This document shows, one piece after another, positions 39,554 through 47,699 of a DNA stretch of 64,000 bases. The DNA lies in NCBI RefSeq assembly GCF_029278605.1, contig NZ_CP119572.1:3596001-3660000 (forward strand), in the 5' to 3' direction. Origin of the DNA: Cupriavidus sp. WKF15 (lineage in GTDB: Bacteria; Pseudomonadota; Gammaproteobacteria; Burkholderiales; Burkholderiaceae). Each line of letters begins with the position of its first letter. Positions within the stretch are counted from its first letter, which is position 1. The notes below the pieces were generated by a model that was not told the origin of the DNA, made no database searches, and saw nothing but the letters and a program-made list of their open reading frames with translations. Both the position numbers and the translations under genes were made by a program.

Positions 39554-41173
39554 TCAGGCCGCGAGTTGCTGGCGACGGTCCTCGCGCAGCATGTCGCTGG
39601 CCCGTTCGGCAATCATGATCGTCGGCGAATTCGTGTTACCCGAGGTGATCAGGGGCATCACCGAAGCGTCCACTACCCGCAACCCGTCGATGCCAAGCAC
39701 GCGCAACCGGTGGTCCACCACGGCAAGCGGATCCTCCGCGCGGCCCATGCGGCACGTGCCGACCGGATGGAAGATCGTCGTGCCGATATTGCCGGCAGCC
39801 TCGGCCAGCGCCTCATCGGTTTCGAAGGCGGGCCCCGGCAGCCATTCCTCCGGGCGGTATGGCGCAAGCGCGGGCGACGCCACGATGCGCCGCGTGAGCC
39901 GCAGCGAATCCGCCGCGACCTTGCGGTCTTCCTCCGTGGACAGGTAGTTCGGAGCGATCACGGGAGCCTGGCGGAAATCAGCGCTGTCGATATGCACGCT
40001 GCCGCGCGATGTCGGCCGCAGATTGCAGACGCTGGCCGTGAATGCATTGAACGCATGCAGCGGCTCGCCGAACTTGTCGAGCGACAGCGGCTGCACGTGG
40101 TACTCCAGGTTCGGGCGCGCCTGCGCGGCATCCGAACGCGCGAACGCGCCGAGCTGCGATGGCGCCATGCTCATCGGCCCGCTCTGGTTGAAGGCGTACT
40201 CCAGGCCGATGCCGAGCTTGCCCCACCAGCTCGCCGCGCGCGTGTTCAGCGTGCGCACGCCGTTTACCTTGACCACCGAGCGCAGCTGCAAGTGGTCCTG
40301 GAGGTTCTCGCCCACGCCCGGCAATGCGTGCCGCACCGGAATGCCCAGGGCCTGCAGCCGCTCGCCCTGCCCGATACCCGACAGCTCCAGCAGCTGCGGC
40401 GTGTTGACCGCGCCCGCGGCCAGGATGACTTCATGCCGCGCCGCCGCGCTGTGCGCCTGCCCGCCGCCGACATAGTTCACGCCGGTGCAGCGGCGCCCCT
40501 CGAAGGTCAGCGCGCTGACCTGCGCGCCGGTGACGATGGTCAGGTTGGGCCGGTCCGCCGCGCGCCGCAGGAACGCCTTGGAAGTGTTCCAGCGGATGCC
40601 GCGACGCTGGTTGACCTCGAAGTAGCCGACGCCAAAGTTGTCGCCGCGGTTGAAGTCGTCGGTGCGCGGGATGCCGGCCTGCTCGGCCGCCTCGATGAAC
40701 CGCTCCAGGATGTCCCACTGCAGGCGTTGCGCCTCGACGCGCCATTCGCCGCCGGCGCCATGGAATTCACTGGCGCCGCGATGGTGGTCTTCGCTGCGCT
40801 TGAACAGCGGCAGCACATTGTCCCAGCGCCAGCCGTCGTCACCGGTCAGGCGCGCCCAGTCGTCGTAGTCCTCGCGCTGGCCGCGCATGTAGATCATCCC
40901 GTTGATCGACGACGAACCGCCCAGCACGCGGCCGCGCGGATAGCCAAGCGAACGCCCGTTGAGCCCCTTTTCCGCCACCGTGCGATACAGCCAGTCCGTG
41001 CGCGGATTGCCGATGCAGTACAGGTAGCCGACCGGGATATGGATCCAGTGGTAGTCGTCCTTGCCGCCCGCTTCCAGCAACAGCACATTCACGTCGGCGT
41101 CCTGCGTCAGGCGGTTGGCCAGCACGCAGCCGGCCGAGCCGGCGCCCACGATGATGTAGTCGAAGGTCTCCAT
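39554..41173 (-). CDS. GMC-family FAD-dependent oxidoreductase (choline/alcohol dehydrogenase type)
   Basis: 539 aa. N-terminal FAD-binding motif DYIIVGAGSAGCVLANRL, the GMC signature PRGRVLGGSSSINGMIYMRG, and AGAVNTPQLLELSGIG. The C-terminal catalytic region has HPVGTCRMG with the conserved His, then SGNTNSPTIMIAER. The start at 41173 (METFDYIIV) is set by homology. Family members oxidise alcohols such as choline, polyethylene glycol or long-chain alcohols using FAD and pass electrons to the respiratory chain. No betaine genes are nearby, so choline is not supported by context. Divergent from a LysR gene. Confidence 0.9.
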   Translation of the reverse strand: METFDYIIVGAGSAGCVLANRLTQDADVNVLLLEAGGKDDYHWIHIPVGYLYCIGNPRTDWLYRTVAEKGLNGRSLGYPRGRVLGGSSSINGMIYMRGQREDYDDWARLTGDDGWRWDNVLPLFKRSEDHHRGASEFHGAGGEWRVEAQRLQWDILERFIEAAEQAGIPRTDDFNRGDNFGVGYFEVNQRRGIRWNTSKAFLRRAADRPNLTIVTGAQVSALTFEGRRCTGVNYVGGGQAHSAAARHEVILAAGAVNTPQLLELSGIGQGERLQALGIPVRHALPGVGENLQDHLQLRSVVKVNGVRTLNTRAASWWGKLGIGLEYAFNQSGPMSMAPSQLGAFARSDAAQARPNLEYHVQPLSLDKFGEPLHAFNAFTASVCNLRPTSRGSVHIDSADFRQAPVIAPNYLSTEEDRKVAADSLRLTRRIVASPALAPYRPEEWLPGPAFETDEALAEAAGNIGTTIFHPVGTCRMGRAEDPLAVVDHRLRVLGIDGLRVVDASVMPLITSGNTNSPTIMIAERASDMLREDRRQQLAA

Positions 41174-41228
41174 ACGAGTCGTCTTGTCTCCGCTTGTTGT
41201 GTTCTGGTGTCCGCCGGCAAAGTCCGCC

Positions 41229-41260
41229 GCACTGTCGCACTGTCGCACTGTCGCACAGTC
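41229..41260. repeat. Four tandem copies of an 8-bp unit
   Basis: GCACTGTC three times (41229-41252) followed by GCACAGTC (41253-41260). It lies in the 249-bp spacer between the GMC oxidoreductase and the divergent LysR gene. One turn-and-a-bit spacing is not a helical repeat, so it may simply be a slippage product. Confidence 0.8.
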
Positions 41261-41422
41261 GGCCGGCAACGTCCCATCTTTGCGTCGGGTGAAGATGGCT
41301 GGCGCGCCTGCCACCCCGTTCCGCAAGGTTGGCGCAGTTGCACGGGCCCGTCCAATGATTTATCGTCAATCGCAATATAAGCCGCCCAAAATATTGCACC
41401 GCACACTCGCGCGCCCCTGAAC

Positions 41423-42310
41423 GTGGACCTCCATCACTTGCGCGCCTTCGTTGCGGTCGCCCGCGAAGGCAACCTCACCCGTGCCGCCCGGCGGCTTCAC
41501 CTGACGCAGCCGGCCGTGAGCCTGCAGCTGAAGGCACTGCAATCGGCCTGGCGCCTGCGCGTATTCGAACGCACCGCCGCCGGCCTCACGCTGACCGCGG
41601 ACGGCGCCGCGCTGCTGCCGCTGGCCGAGCGCATCCTCGACAGCGTCGGCGACCTGCAGCACACCGTCGACGCGATGCACAGCACCGTGCGCGGCAAGCT
41701 CGCCATTGGCACCATCCTCGATCCCGAGTTCACGCGGCTTGGCGTCATGCTGCGCACGCTGGTCGAACGCCATCCGCAGATCGGCACCGAGCTGCGCCAT
41801 GGCATGTCGGGCTGGGTGCTGCAGCAGGTGCGCAGCGGCGCGCTCGACGTCGGCTTCTATCTCGGGCAGCCGCCCGATGCCGGCTTCAATGCGCTGGCGC
41901 TGACGCCGTTCTCGTATTACGTGGTCGCCCCCAAGGGCTGGAAGGAACGCACCGCGCTGCGCTCATGGGCGCAGCTCGCGACGCTGCCGTGGATCTGGAC
42001 ACCGCCCGAGTCCGCACACCACCGGCTGCTCTCGGCGCGCTTTGCCGAAGCCGGCGTGGATGCCGCCAGCGTGCACAAGGTCGCGCACGTGGACCAGGAG
42101 GCTTCGATGCTCGATCTCGTGCGCTCCGGCGTCGGCCTGTCGCTCGTGCGCGATTCCATTGCGCTGCGCGAGTCGCATGCGCACGGTCTCGTGGTCGTGG
42201 AAGGCATGTCGGTGCAGACCGAACTGACCCTGGTCGCGCTGGCCAGCCGGCGCGATGACCCCGTGGTAAGCGCCGTGTTCGGCGTGGCGGAATCCGTATT
42301 CCGCGCTTAA
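41423..42310 (+). CDS. LysR-family transcriptional regulator
   Basis: 295 aa, starting with GTG at 41423. HTH: LRAFVAVAREGNLTRAARRLHLTQPAVSLQLKALQ (shown across the recognition helix region), followed by an effector domain. It is divergent from the GMC oxidoreductase and probably controls it. Its last four bases overlap the convergent hydrolase gene. No strong ribosome-binding site before the GTG, but no other start fits the family N-terminus MDLHHLRAF. Confidence 0.92.
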   Translation: MDLHHLRAFVAVAREGNLTRAARRLHLTQPAVSLQLKALQSAWRLRVFERTAAGLTLTADGAALLPLAERILDSVGDLQHTVDAMHSTVRGKLAIGTILDPEFTRLGVMLRTLVERHPQIGTELRHGMSGWVLQQVRSGALDVGFYLGQPPDAGFNALALTPFSYYVVAPKGWKERTALRSWAQLATLPWIWTPPESAHHRLLSARFAEAGVDAASVHKVAHVDQEASMLDLVRSGVGLSLVRDSIALRESHAHGLVVVEGMSVQTELTLVALASRRDDPVVSAVFGVAESVFRA

Positions 42311-43251
42311 CGCTGCAGCGGCGCCAGATGCCGCCGCAGCCATTCCGTCAGCGTGGCGAACACTTCGCTGCGCAAGGGCTCGGCCTCGTTGAAGACCTCG
42401 TGGTACCCCTGGTCGAACCACACCTGCTCGCGCAGGTCGGCCGGCGCATGCTCGAAGAAGGTACGGCTGCCGGCCGGATCGACGACGCGGTCGGCGCCGC
42501 CCACCAGCATCAGCATGGGGGCTTCGAGCCGCGCCGCATCGGCCTGCGCCTGGGCCATGCCGTGGATAAAGCTCTCCAGCACGCCTGCCGTGATCGTCGT
42601 CTGCACAAGCGGATCGGCGCGGTAGCGTGCGACGACCTGCGGATCGTGCGACAGCATGCGCGCATCGATCGGGTTCGGCACGCGCAGCCGTGGCGCGAGG
42701 GTCAGCAGCACCCGGTGCAGTGTCATCATGGCCGGCGACAGCCGCAATGCCAGCGCCGGTGACGACAGCACCAGCGCGCGCACCGGCCGCACGCGCGCGG
42801 TCGCGAAGCGCGCCGCCACCAGGCCGCCCATGCTGTGGCCGAGCAGGATCGGCAGTTCGTTCCACGCACGCACTGCCGCATCGTGGATTTCCGCGAGGTC
42901 GTCGAGATAGCTATCGGGATGATCGGCCACCATGCGCGCGCCACCGCTGGCGCCGTGGCCGCGCTGGTCATAGGCGCGCACGCGCAGGCCCAGTCCGCAC
43001 AGCACCTCGGCCACATGCTGGTAGCGGCCGCTGTGCTCCGCCAGGCCGTGCACGATCAGCACACAGCCCAGCGGTGCGGACCCGCCGCGCGGGTCCGGCT
43101 CCCAGGTGCGCAGCAGCAGTTCCGTGCCGTCGCGCATGCGTTGCCGGCTTTGCAACGCTACCAGGCCCCGCGCTGCCTCCGGCGCCTCTGCGCGCGCTGA
43201 CTGCCCGCCCTCGGCAGGATGAACGGGGTCTTCCGTCATGGGCTTGTCCAT
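42307..43251 (-). CDS. Alpha/beta hydrolase, monoacylglycerol lipase/lysophospholipase-like
   Basis: 314 aa. The sequence LIVHGLAEHSGRY followed by YDQRGHGASGG is that of lysophospholipase L2/monoacylglycerol lipases. The nucleophile is in LLGHSMGGLVAAR. Asp in VGGADRVVDP and His in GYHEVFNE complete the triad. No signal peptide, though the first 35 residues are extra. GGAGGAG precedes the ATG at 43251. It lies 54 bp after cueR on the same strand but shows no link to copper. Confidence 0.88.
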   Translation of the reverse strand: MDKPMTEDPVHPAEGGQSARAEAPEAARGLVALQSRQRMRDGTELLLRTWEPDPRGGSAPLGCVLIVHGLAEHSGRYQHVAEVLCGLGLRVRAYDQRGHGASGGARMVADHPDSYLDDLAEIHDAAVRAWNELPILLGHSMGGLVAARFATARVRPVRALVLSSPALALRLSPAMMTLHRVLLTLAPRLRVPNPIDARMLSHDPQVVARYRADPLVQTTITAGVLESFIHGMAQAQADAARLEAPMLMLVGGADRVVDPAGSRTFFEHAPADLREQVWFDQGYHEVFNEAEPLRSEVFATLTEWLRRHLAPLQR

Positions 43252-43305
43252 CCGCTGCTCTCCTCCGGCTGCCCCGCCCGCCGCCGGGGGGCACTGCGCT
43301 TCGGG

Positions 43306-43749
43306 TTATGGTCCGGGTTCCCCTGCACCGCCGTACGCGTCATGGCAATGCGCATGGCCATCCGGTTGTGCGAAGTCGGCAAGGATCGGGCAATCGGGCC
43401 GGTCGTCGCCGCTGCACGACTCGGCCAGCGCGCGCAGCGTATCGCGCATGGCGGCGAGTTCGGCAATGCGCTTTTCCAGGTCGGCCACATGCCGCAGGGT
43501 CATCGCCTTCACGTCGGCGCTGGCGCGCTGGCGGTCATGCCACAGCGACAGCAGCCCGCGAATCTCGTCGAGCGAGAACCCGAGATTACGGGCGCGCCGC
43601 ACGAAGCGCAAGGTGTGCACGGCACGCTCGTCGTAGCGGCGATAGCCGCCTTCGGTGCGCGGCGGCGCGTCGACGAGGCCGATGGACTCGTAGTGCCGGA
43701 TCATCTTGGCGGAAACGCCCGAGGACTCTGCTGCCTGTCCGATGTTCAT
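43306..43749 (-). CDS. cueR: Copper-responsive MerR-family regulator CueR
   Basis: 147 aa. MerR-type winged [29 protein letters not shown] and [24 protein letters not shown], a dimerisation helix, and the metal-binding loop [12 protein letters not shown] with the two Cys spaced as in CueR for Cu(I)/Ag(I)/Au(I). The extra His-rich tail [10 protein letters not shown] is common in this group. The ATG overlaps the copA TGA (ATGA), so it is translated from the copA transcript and autoregulated through the promoter at 46237-46267. Confidence 0.93.
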   Translation of the reverse strand: MNIGQAAESSGVSAKMIRHYESIGLVDAPPRTEGGYRRYDERAVHTLRFVRRARNLGFSLDEIRGLLSLWHDRQRASADVKAMTLRHVADLEKRIAELAAMRDTLRALAESCSGDDRPDCPILADFAQPDGHAHCHDAYGGAGEPGP

Positions 43750-46205
43750 GCCTTGGCTCCCTGTTCGCCGGCGCCGGCACCGGGATGCCAGCGGCGCAGC
43801 AGCAGCGCGTTGCTGACGACGCTCACGCTGGAAAATGCCATCGCCGCGCCGGCGACCACCGGATTGAGCAGCCCCGCCGCCGCCAGTGGAATGCCCACCA
43901 CGTTGTAGAAGAACGCCCAGAACAGGTTCTGGCGGATCTTGCGCACGGTGCGGTGCGACACGGCCAGCGCATCGGCCACCAGCGCGGGATCGCCGCGCAT
44001 CAGCGTGATGCCTGCGGCGTGCATGGCCACGTCGGTGCCGGTCGACATGGCAATGCCGACATCGGCCGCGGCCAGCGCCGGCGCGTCGTTGATGCCGTCG
44101 CCGACCATGGCCACGACCGCACCGTCCTGGCCCAGCGCACGCACGCGCGCGGCCTTGTCTTGCGGCAGTACTTCGGCCTGCACTTCGTCAAGGCCCAGCG
44201 CCTGCACCACGCGCGCGGCCGCGCCGCGGTTGTCGCCAGTCAGCATCACCGTGCGCACGCCGGCCGCGCGCAGCCGTGCGATCGCCGCAGGCGCGCCGGG
44301 CTTGATGGCATCGCCAAAGGCCACCAGGCCAGCGACGCGCGGCGGCTGTGTTTCGACCAGCCACGATACCGTGCGGCCTTCGTCGCGCAAGCGGTCGGCC
44401 ACGGCCTGCAGCGTACCCGCATCAGCGCCCAGCGCTTCACGCAGCCGTTCGCTGCCGAGCTGCAAGGCTTGCCCTTCGACCACGCCGGCAATGCCGCGCC
44501 CCGGCAGCGCCTGCACGTCGGTGGCTGCCGGCGCTGCCATGCCGCGCGCCTGCGCTGCGTTCAGCACCGCGCGCGCCAGGGGGTGCTCGCTGCCGGCCTG
44601 CAGCGCAGCGAGCCGTGCCAGCAGCCACGCGCCGTCGGCATCGTCCGCGTCGGCAGCATGCAGGGCCACGACTTCCGGCCGCCCCACCGTCAGCGTGCCG
44701 GTCTTGTCGAAGGCCACCACGCTCACGCGGTGGGCAATCTCCAGCGCCTCGGCGTCCTTGATCAGGATGCCCGCGCGCGCGCCGGCACCGGTGCCGGCCA
44801 TGATCGCGGTCGGCGTGGCCAGCCCCAGCGCGCACGGGCAGGCAATCACCAGCACCGCGACGGCATTGAGCAGCGCAGCTTCCCAGTCGCCCGCGAACAG
44901 GCCCCAGCCGAGCAGCGCGACGAGCGCAATGCCAAGCACCACGGGCACGAATACCGCGCTGACCTGGTCCACCAGGCGCTGGATCGGCGCCTTGGCCGCC
45001 TGCGCGTGCTCGACCATGCGGATGATGCGGGCCAGCACGGTCTCGGCGCCCACCGCCACGGTGCGCGCGACGAGCAGCCCTTCGAAGTTGATCGCGCCGC
45101 CGGTAACCTTGTCGCCGGGGCCCTTGGGCACGGGCAGGCTCTCGCCGGTCAGCATCGATTCGTCCGCATGGCTCGTGCCCTCGACGACCACGGCATCGAC
45201 CGGGATCCGCTCGCCGGGTCGCACCACCACTTCGTCATCCACGCGCACCGAACCCAGCGGCACGGTCACTTCCTGCCCTGCACGGCGCACGCGTGCGGTG
45301 TCGGGCCGCAACGCGGCGAGCGCGCGGATAGCATCGGCGGTCTGGCGCTTGGCGCGCGTCTCCAGCCACTTGCCCAGCCGTACCAGCGTGATCACCACGG
45401 CCGCGCTTTCGAAATAAAGATGCGGCATGCCGCCCGGCGAACGCCACATCAGCCACAACGACAAGCCGTAGGCCGCGCTCGTGCCCAGGGCCACTAGCAG
45501 GTCCATGTTGCCGGCGCCGGCACGCACGGCCTTCCACCCGGCCTTGTAGAAGCGCCAGCCGAACACGAATTGCACCGGCGTGGCCAGCAGCCACTGCACC
45601 CAGGCCGGCAGCATCCAGTGCACGCCGAACCATTGGAGCACCATGGGGGCCACCAGCGGCAGCGACAGTGCCGCCGAGACGATCACGGGCCAGGGGCCGC
45701 TCCAGAAGTCCCGGGCGGCAGCATCGCGCGCCGCGGCAGGCAGGATTTCGGTCACCGGCGTCGCGCCGTAGCCCGCGCGCGCCACGGCGGCCGCAAGCGC
45801 GCCGGCATCGGCGGCGCCGCGCAGCAGTGTCACGCTGGCGCGCTCGGTCGCCAGGTTGACCTGGGCATCGAGCACGCCAGGCACTGCCCGCAGCGCACGT
45901 TCGACGCGGCCGACGCACGACGCGCAGGTCATATCGGAGATATCGAGTTCCACCGTTTCGCGCGGCACTTCATACCCGGCATCCGCGACGGCCTTGGCCG
46001 CGGCAGGCAGCACGGCGCCGCTGTCCGCGTAAAGCGTGGCCTGCTCGGTAGCCAGGTTCACGGCAACGTCCCGCACGCCCGGCACCCTGGCCAGCGCATT
46101 CTCGACACGCCGCACGCACGAAGCGCAGGTCATGCCATCGATCGGCAGCCGCCATTCCGGCGCCTGGCTGCCTGTCAGGGAAGGGGAAAGGCTGGCATTC
46201 GACAT
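43746..46205 (-). CDS. copA: Copper-exporting P1B-type ATPase CopA
   Basis: 819 aa. Two N-terminal metal-binding domains, GMTCASC (Cys27, Cys30) and DMTCASC, precede the membrane region. The transport site is the CPC motif in [15 protein letters not shown]. The phosphorylation site is [12 protein letters not shown], the actuator TGESLPV and the hinge [19 protein letters not shown]. It pumps Cu(I) from the cytosol to the periplasm. The start at 46205 is the first ATG after the leader; the ribosome-binding site is weak and a TTATCCACA DnaA-box match overlaps the leader (46214-46222). Confidence 0.96.
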   Translation of the reverse strand: MSNASLSPSLTGSQAPEWRLPIDGMTCASCVRRVENALARVPGVRDVAVNLATEQATLYADSGAVLPAAAKAVADAGYEVPRETVELDISDMTCASCVGRVERALRAVPGVLDAQVNLATERASVTLLRGAADAGALAAAVARAGYGATPVTEILPAAARDAAARDFWSGPWPVIVSAALSLPLVAPMVLQWFGVHWMLPAWVQWLLATPVQFVFGWRFYKAGWKAVRAGAGNMDLLVALGTSAAYGLSLWLMWRSPGGMPHLYFESAAVVITLVRLGKWLETRAKRQTADAIRALAALRPDTARVRRAGQEVTVPLGSVRVDDEVVVRPGERIPVDAVVVEGTSHADESMLTGESLPVPKGPGDKVTGGAINFEGLLVARTVAVGAETVLARIIRMVEHAQAAKAPIQRLVDQVSAVFVPVVLGIALVALLGWGLFAGDWEAALLNAVAVLVIACPCALGLATPTAIMAGTGAGARAGILIKDAEALEIAHRVSVVAFDKTGTLTVGRPEVVALHAADADDADGAWLLARLAALQAGSEHPLARAVLNAAQARGMAAPAATDVQALPGRGIAGVVEGQALQLGSERLREALGADAGTLQAVADRLRDEGRTVSWLVETQPPRVAGLVAFGDAIKPGAPAAIARLRAAGVRTVMLTGDNRGAAARVVQALGLDEVQAEVLPQDKAARVRALGQDGAVVAMVGDGINDAPALAAADVGIAMSTGTDVAMHAAGITLMRGDPALVADALAVSHRTVRKIRQNLFWAFFYNVVGIPLAAAGLLNPVVAGAAMAFSSVSVVSNALLLRRWHPGAGAGEQGAKA

Positions 46206-46236
46206 CGCTGGACTTATCCACAGTTTCGGTGACTGC

Positions 46237-46267
46237 ATGATGGACCTTACCATGATAGGAAGGTCAA
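46237..46267 (-). promoter_or_regulatory. CueR-type promoter/operator for copA-cueR
   Basis: On the minus strand, -35 TTGACC (46267-46262), a 19-bp spacer and -10 CATCAT (46242-46237). The overlong spacer holds a dyad ACCTTCC-N7-GTAAGGT (46264-46244), the arrangement of MerR-family activators, and the -35/dyad start TTGACCTTCC equals that of E. coli copA. Confidence 0.85.
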
Positions 46268-46320
46268 GGATGTTCTCAGTGCCGCAAACTGCCCTTGTGC
46301 TGACCGACACCTCGTTTTGC

Positions 46321-46351
46321 TTGCGCTTCCCACCATGGGAAGGTTCAAACT
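46321..46351 (+). promoter_or_regulatory. CueR-type promoter/operator for copZ
   Basis: On the plus strand, -35 TTGCGC (46321-46326), a 19-bp spacer and -10 CAAACT (46346-46351). The spacer carries a near-perfect dyad CTTCCCA (46326-46332) / TGGGAAG (46336-46342). Together with the site at 46237 it gives each divergent gene its own copper-responsive promoter. Confidence 0.75.
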
Positions 46352-46405
46352 ACGTCTGTCGCGGCAATCGCGCCGCCAGTCCATGTCAATCAGGAGATCC
46401 CAGCC

Positions 46406-46606
46406 ATGATCCAGTTCCAGGTCGAAGGCATGTCGTGCAACCACTGCGTCGGCGCGATCACGCGTGCGGTGCAGGAGATCGACCCCGGCGCGCGCGTTTC
46501 CGCCGATGTGCCGGCGCAGTCGGTAAAGGTGGAAAGCGGCGCCGATGTGCAGGCGTTGCGGGCCGCCATCGAGGAGGCTGGTTATCCGGTTAAGTCCGCC
46601 GCGTAA
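46406..46606 (+). CDS. copZ: Copper chaperone, heavy-metal-associated domain protein (CopZ)
   Basis: 66 aa single HMA domain with the metal motif GMSCNHC near residue 8 and AAIEEAGYPV at the end. It binds Cu(I) in the cytosol and would hand it to the N-terminal domains of CopA. AGGAG lies 9 nt before the ATG. It is transcribed divergently from copA from its own MerR-type promoter and followed by a strong terminator. Confidence 0.93.
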   Translation: MIQFQVEGMSCNHCVGAITRAVQEIDPGARVSADVPAQSVKVESGADVQALRAAIEEAGYPVKSAA

Positions 46607-46640
46607 GACCGGGCGCCACGTGCGCTGACGACCCAAGCGA

Positions 46641-46668
46641 AACGGGGCGCCGTGGGCGCCCCGTTTTC
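46641..46668. terminator. Bidirectional terminator between copZ and the ompW gene
   Basis: AACGGGGCGCC (46641-46651) and GGCGCCCCGTT (46655-46665) around a GTG loop, an 11-bp perfect stem followed by TTTTC in the plus direction and by a TTTCG run in the minus direction. It serves the two convergent genes. Confidence 0.88.
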
Positions 46669-46697
46669 GCGTCTGTCGTAACCGCAACCCGAACCGG

Positions 46698-47423
46698 TCA
46701 GAATTTGTAGCCCACGTTGAGGAACGTCACCACCGGATCGATCTTGATCTTGGTGTGCGAAACGATCGTCGTCGCGCCCGCCTGCGTGGTGAGCGTGGCA
46801 CGCGTCGACAGCGGCAGGTAGGACACCGACAGGCCGACAAACCAGTTGTCGGTGATGGCGTAGTTGGCACCGATATTGAACACCGGGTTCCACGAGCTTT
46901 CGGCATTGGCGCTCATCCTGGCGCCGGGAATGCCAAAGGTATGGTCGACGAAATTCTGGTTGGTGATGGATTCATCCGTGAACCACGTGTAGTTCACGCC
47001 CAGGCCCACGTACGGACGGAACTTTGTCTTCGCGTCAAAGAAGTGGTACTTCACCAGCAGCGCCGGACTCCACTGCCGGACCGACCCCAGCTTTCCATAT
47101 TGCGCGAAGTCGCCAGTGCCCTTGACATCATGCTTGGGCGGAATGCCGACGACGAACTCGCCGGAGATGTTGTCAGTGAAGTAATGCGTGAAGGCAAGGC
47201 CCAGCGTGTCGGCGGTCTCGACTTCCGCGCCGGTGTTCGGGCGGGTCAGGCCTACCGGGTGGCCATTGATGCTGTCCACCGTGAGCGGATCTGCCGAGCT
47301 GTTCGGCATGACACGGAACCAGCCCAGGCTGACGATATTGCTACCTGCGGATTGTGCCTGCGCGGTACCTGCCAGCGCCATGACAGCGCCTGCCGCCAGC
47401 ATCTTCTTATAAGTCAATTTCAT
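46698..47423 (-). CDS. ompW: OmpW-family outer-membrane protein
   Basis: 241 aa. Signal peptide MKLTYKKMLAAGAVMALAGTAQA, then an eight-stranded barrel with alternating aromatic residues (LGLAFTHYFTDNISGEF, FRPYVGLGVNYTWF, NIGANYAITDNWFVGLSVSYLPL in parts) ending in the outer-membrane C-terminal signal VGYKF with terminal Phe. OmpW barrels conduct small hydrophobic molecules. CGAGG lies 3-4 nt before the ATG at 47423; an open frame 13 codons upstream is not homologous. Convergent with copZ. Confidence 0.92.
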   Translation of the reverse strand: MKLTYKKMLAAGAVMALAGTAQAQSAGSNIVSLGWFRVMPNSSADPLTVDSINGHPVGLTRPNTGAEVETADTLGLAFTHYFTDNISGEFVVGIPPKHDVKGTGDFAQYGKLGSVRQWSPALLVKYHFFDAKTKFRPYVGLGVNYTWFTDESITNQNFVDHTFGIPGARMSANAESSWNPVFNIGANYAITDNWFVGLSVSYLPLSTRATLTTQAGATTIVSHTKIKIDPVVTFLNVGYKF

Positions 47424-47699
47424 AGTCCTCGTATTCCTCTTCGGGTTACTACCGAAGAGCATTATCCGGCCTACGGTGACAGGACTGTTTCATCAACGAT
47501 ACTGATTCATAGAAGGGCTCCCCTAAACAAAGGGTTTACCAGTAGGAAAACCGCATCGAGGCTGACCTCGGCCTCCGGCACCGCAGCATTCGCGCAACGT
47601 TTTTGCGGCGTAGCGCAAAAACCCTCGAATATTTAGGGGTTTGGGCGGGCGGCGGCAGGTTTTCCCGTATTGCCGCCCGGATGACGCAAACCTGTTGCG
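47424..47699. other. Spacer between the alkylsulfatase pseudogene and ompW
   Basis: 276 bp without a gene. It holds an inverted repeat TTTTTGCG (47600-47607) / CGCAAAAA (47614-47621), and TGACGCAA (47682-47689) / TTGCGTCA (47695-47702) directly at the alkylsulfatase stop. Neither is followed by a T-run. The ompW promoter lies here; I could not assign it firmly. Confidence 0.5.

Noticed and set aside
42627..45497. Open frame of 956 codons on the plus strand
   Set aside because: Antisense to copA, cueR and the hydrolase, all of which have clear motifs; composition is Arg/Ala/His-biased with no domain.
47600..47621. TTTTTGCG/CGCAAAAA repeat as a terminator
   Set aside because: In both directions the stem is followed by A rather than T, so it does not fit an intrinsic terminator; kept only as an inverted repeat.
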